Positions 63,602 through 64,000 of a stretch of DNA of 64,000 nt are shown one piece after another. Each line of letters opens with the position of its first letter. Positions within the stretch are counted from its first letter, which is position 1. The translations under genes were made by a program, and so were the position numbers. The stretch covers positions 62,001 through 126,000 of the forward strand of contig JAFECE010000011.1 of NCBI GenBank assembly GCA_018242295.1. Direction: 5' to 3'. The notes beneath the pieces were generated by a model. The model searched no databases. It saw only the letters and a program-made list of their open reading frames with translations, and was not told where the DNA came from. The DNA is from Pseudomonadota bacterium (GTDB lineage Bacteria > Pseudomonadota > Alphaproteobacteria > Rhizobiales > Hyphomicrobiaceae).

Positions 63602-64000
63602 CTATCTGCGCACAACGAAGCTCGCGAAGATCACCGACAGGATGCCTGTCAGAAAAATGCCGTCGAACGTTCCGGCACCGCCAATCGATACGACAGGCGC
63701 TCCCATCGCTTGCAAATTGGTGAGATTGAGAAGGTCGGCGCCGATGAGCGTGCCCAGGCTGCCGCTGATATAGGCGACGGCTGCGACGTTCCGATCGGCA
63801 ATCATCATCACGACGATCGTCGTGACGATCGGGGGAACAAATGCGGGAATGGAAATTCCGAAGCCTTCCACGGGCGTCGCGATCATGTAGCAGACGGCTG
63901 CGACGAGAGCGGTGGCGATGCTCGCCCGAATCCAAAGGTTGTTCTTGATCAGCAGATATAGCGATAGGAGGCAGGGCACGAGGGCGCCTCCGACGTTCAC
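63602..64000 (-). CDS. DUF1614 family membrane protein, C-terminal part (cut by window end)
   Basis: 133 visible residues of a multi-spanning protein; the frame is open to the last base, so the N-terminus lies beyond the window. NVGGALVPCLLSLYLL, AYISGSLGTLIGADLLNL and VVSIGGAGTFDGIFLTGILS are signature blocks of DUF1614, a family of unknown function. It stops at 63602 just before the SDR gene, 76 bp away, on the same strand. No enzymatic motif is visible. Confidence 0.82.
   Translation of the reverse strand: MNVGGALVPCLLSLYLLIKNNLWIRASIATALVAAVCYMIATPVEGFGISIPAFVPPIVTTIVVMMIADRNVAAVAYISGSLGTLIGADLLNLTNLQAMGAPVVSIGGAGTFDGIFLTGILSVIFASFVVRR

Overview
The window is a GC-rich (roughly 60 percent by eye), densely coded chromosomal segment of an alphaproteobacterium. 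Its phoR-pstSCAB-phoU-phoB layout, the ffs-dnaX-ybaB-recR and def-fmt-truA blocks, a complete Tad/Cpa pilus locus with CtrA-like sites, duplicated YejA-type binding proteins and a short alphaproteobacterial SRP RNA point to the Hyphomicrobiales (Rhizobiales). A Hyphomicrobium-like methylotroph is my best guess, from overall impression only. I see no tRNA, rRNA, CRISPR array, prophage or insertion sequence.

Layout. 1-463 is the tail of a zinc-binding protein (ZnuA). 488-7403 (minus) is the phosphate regulon, with a strong hairpin between pstS and pstC and a candidate Pho box ahead of pstS. An Rrf2-family regulator (7452-7946, minus) lies upstream of phoR and diverges from a five-gene periplasmic metal operon at 8163-14295: imelysin, Tat-exported multicopper oxidase, di-haem DUF1111 oxidoreductase, second imelysin, Tat-exported DUF1513 protein. 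14310-19462 holds single genes: XdhC-like, rimO, a cation efflux protein, a YdjM-like membrane protein and a TetR regulator. 19766-32821 is the Tad pilus locus: two TadE-like genes and a secretin N-domain protein on minus, then flp1, flp2, cpaABCDEF, tadB and tadC on plus, and a TadD-like lipoprotein on minus. Back-to-back terminators separate tadC from tadD.

33033-36528 carries a leucyl aminopeptidase coupled to an NlpC/P60 hydrolase, an orphan and a glutathione S-transferase. 36543-44347 (minus) is a five-gene Yej-type peptide importer with two binding proteins, every junction being an ATGA overlap. 44501-46907 has a membrane-anchored cytochrome c, kdsB and pheA. 47137-57987 is housekeeping: SRP RNA, dnaX, ybaB, recR, a MATE exporter, an epimerase, def, fmt, a small exported protein, truA, folE and mgtE. 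Two palindromic intergenic repeats flank recR. 58284-64000 is more accessory: an alpha/beta hydrolase, then a type III polyketide synthase convergent with an FAD oxidoreductase and an ICMT-type methyltransferase, a set resembling the srsABC phenolic-lipid genes of Streptomyces, then an atypical SDR and a truncated DUF1614 membrane protein.

The two most interesting loci are the imelysin/multicopper oxidase/di-haem operon with its divergent Rrf2 regulator that lacks the cluster cysteines, and the srs-like polyketide group. Stretches over about 300 bases without a gene are described as their own entries. Start codons were re-picked from Shine-Dalgarno context and gene overlaps, so several genes are shorter than their longest open frame.
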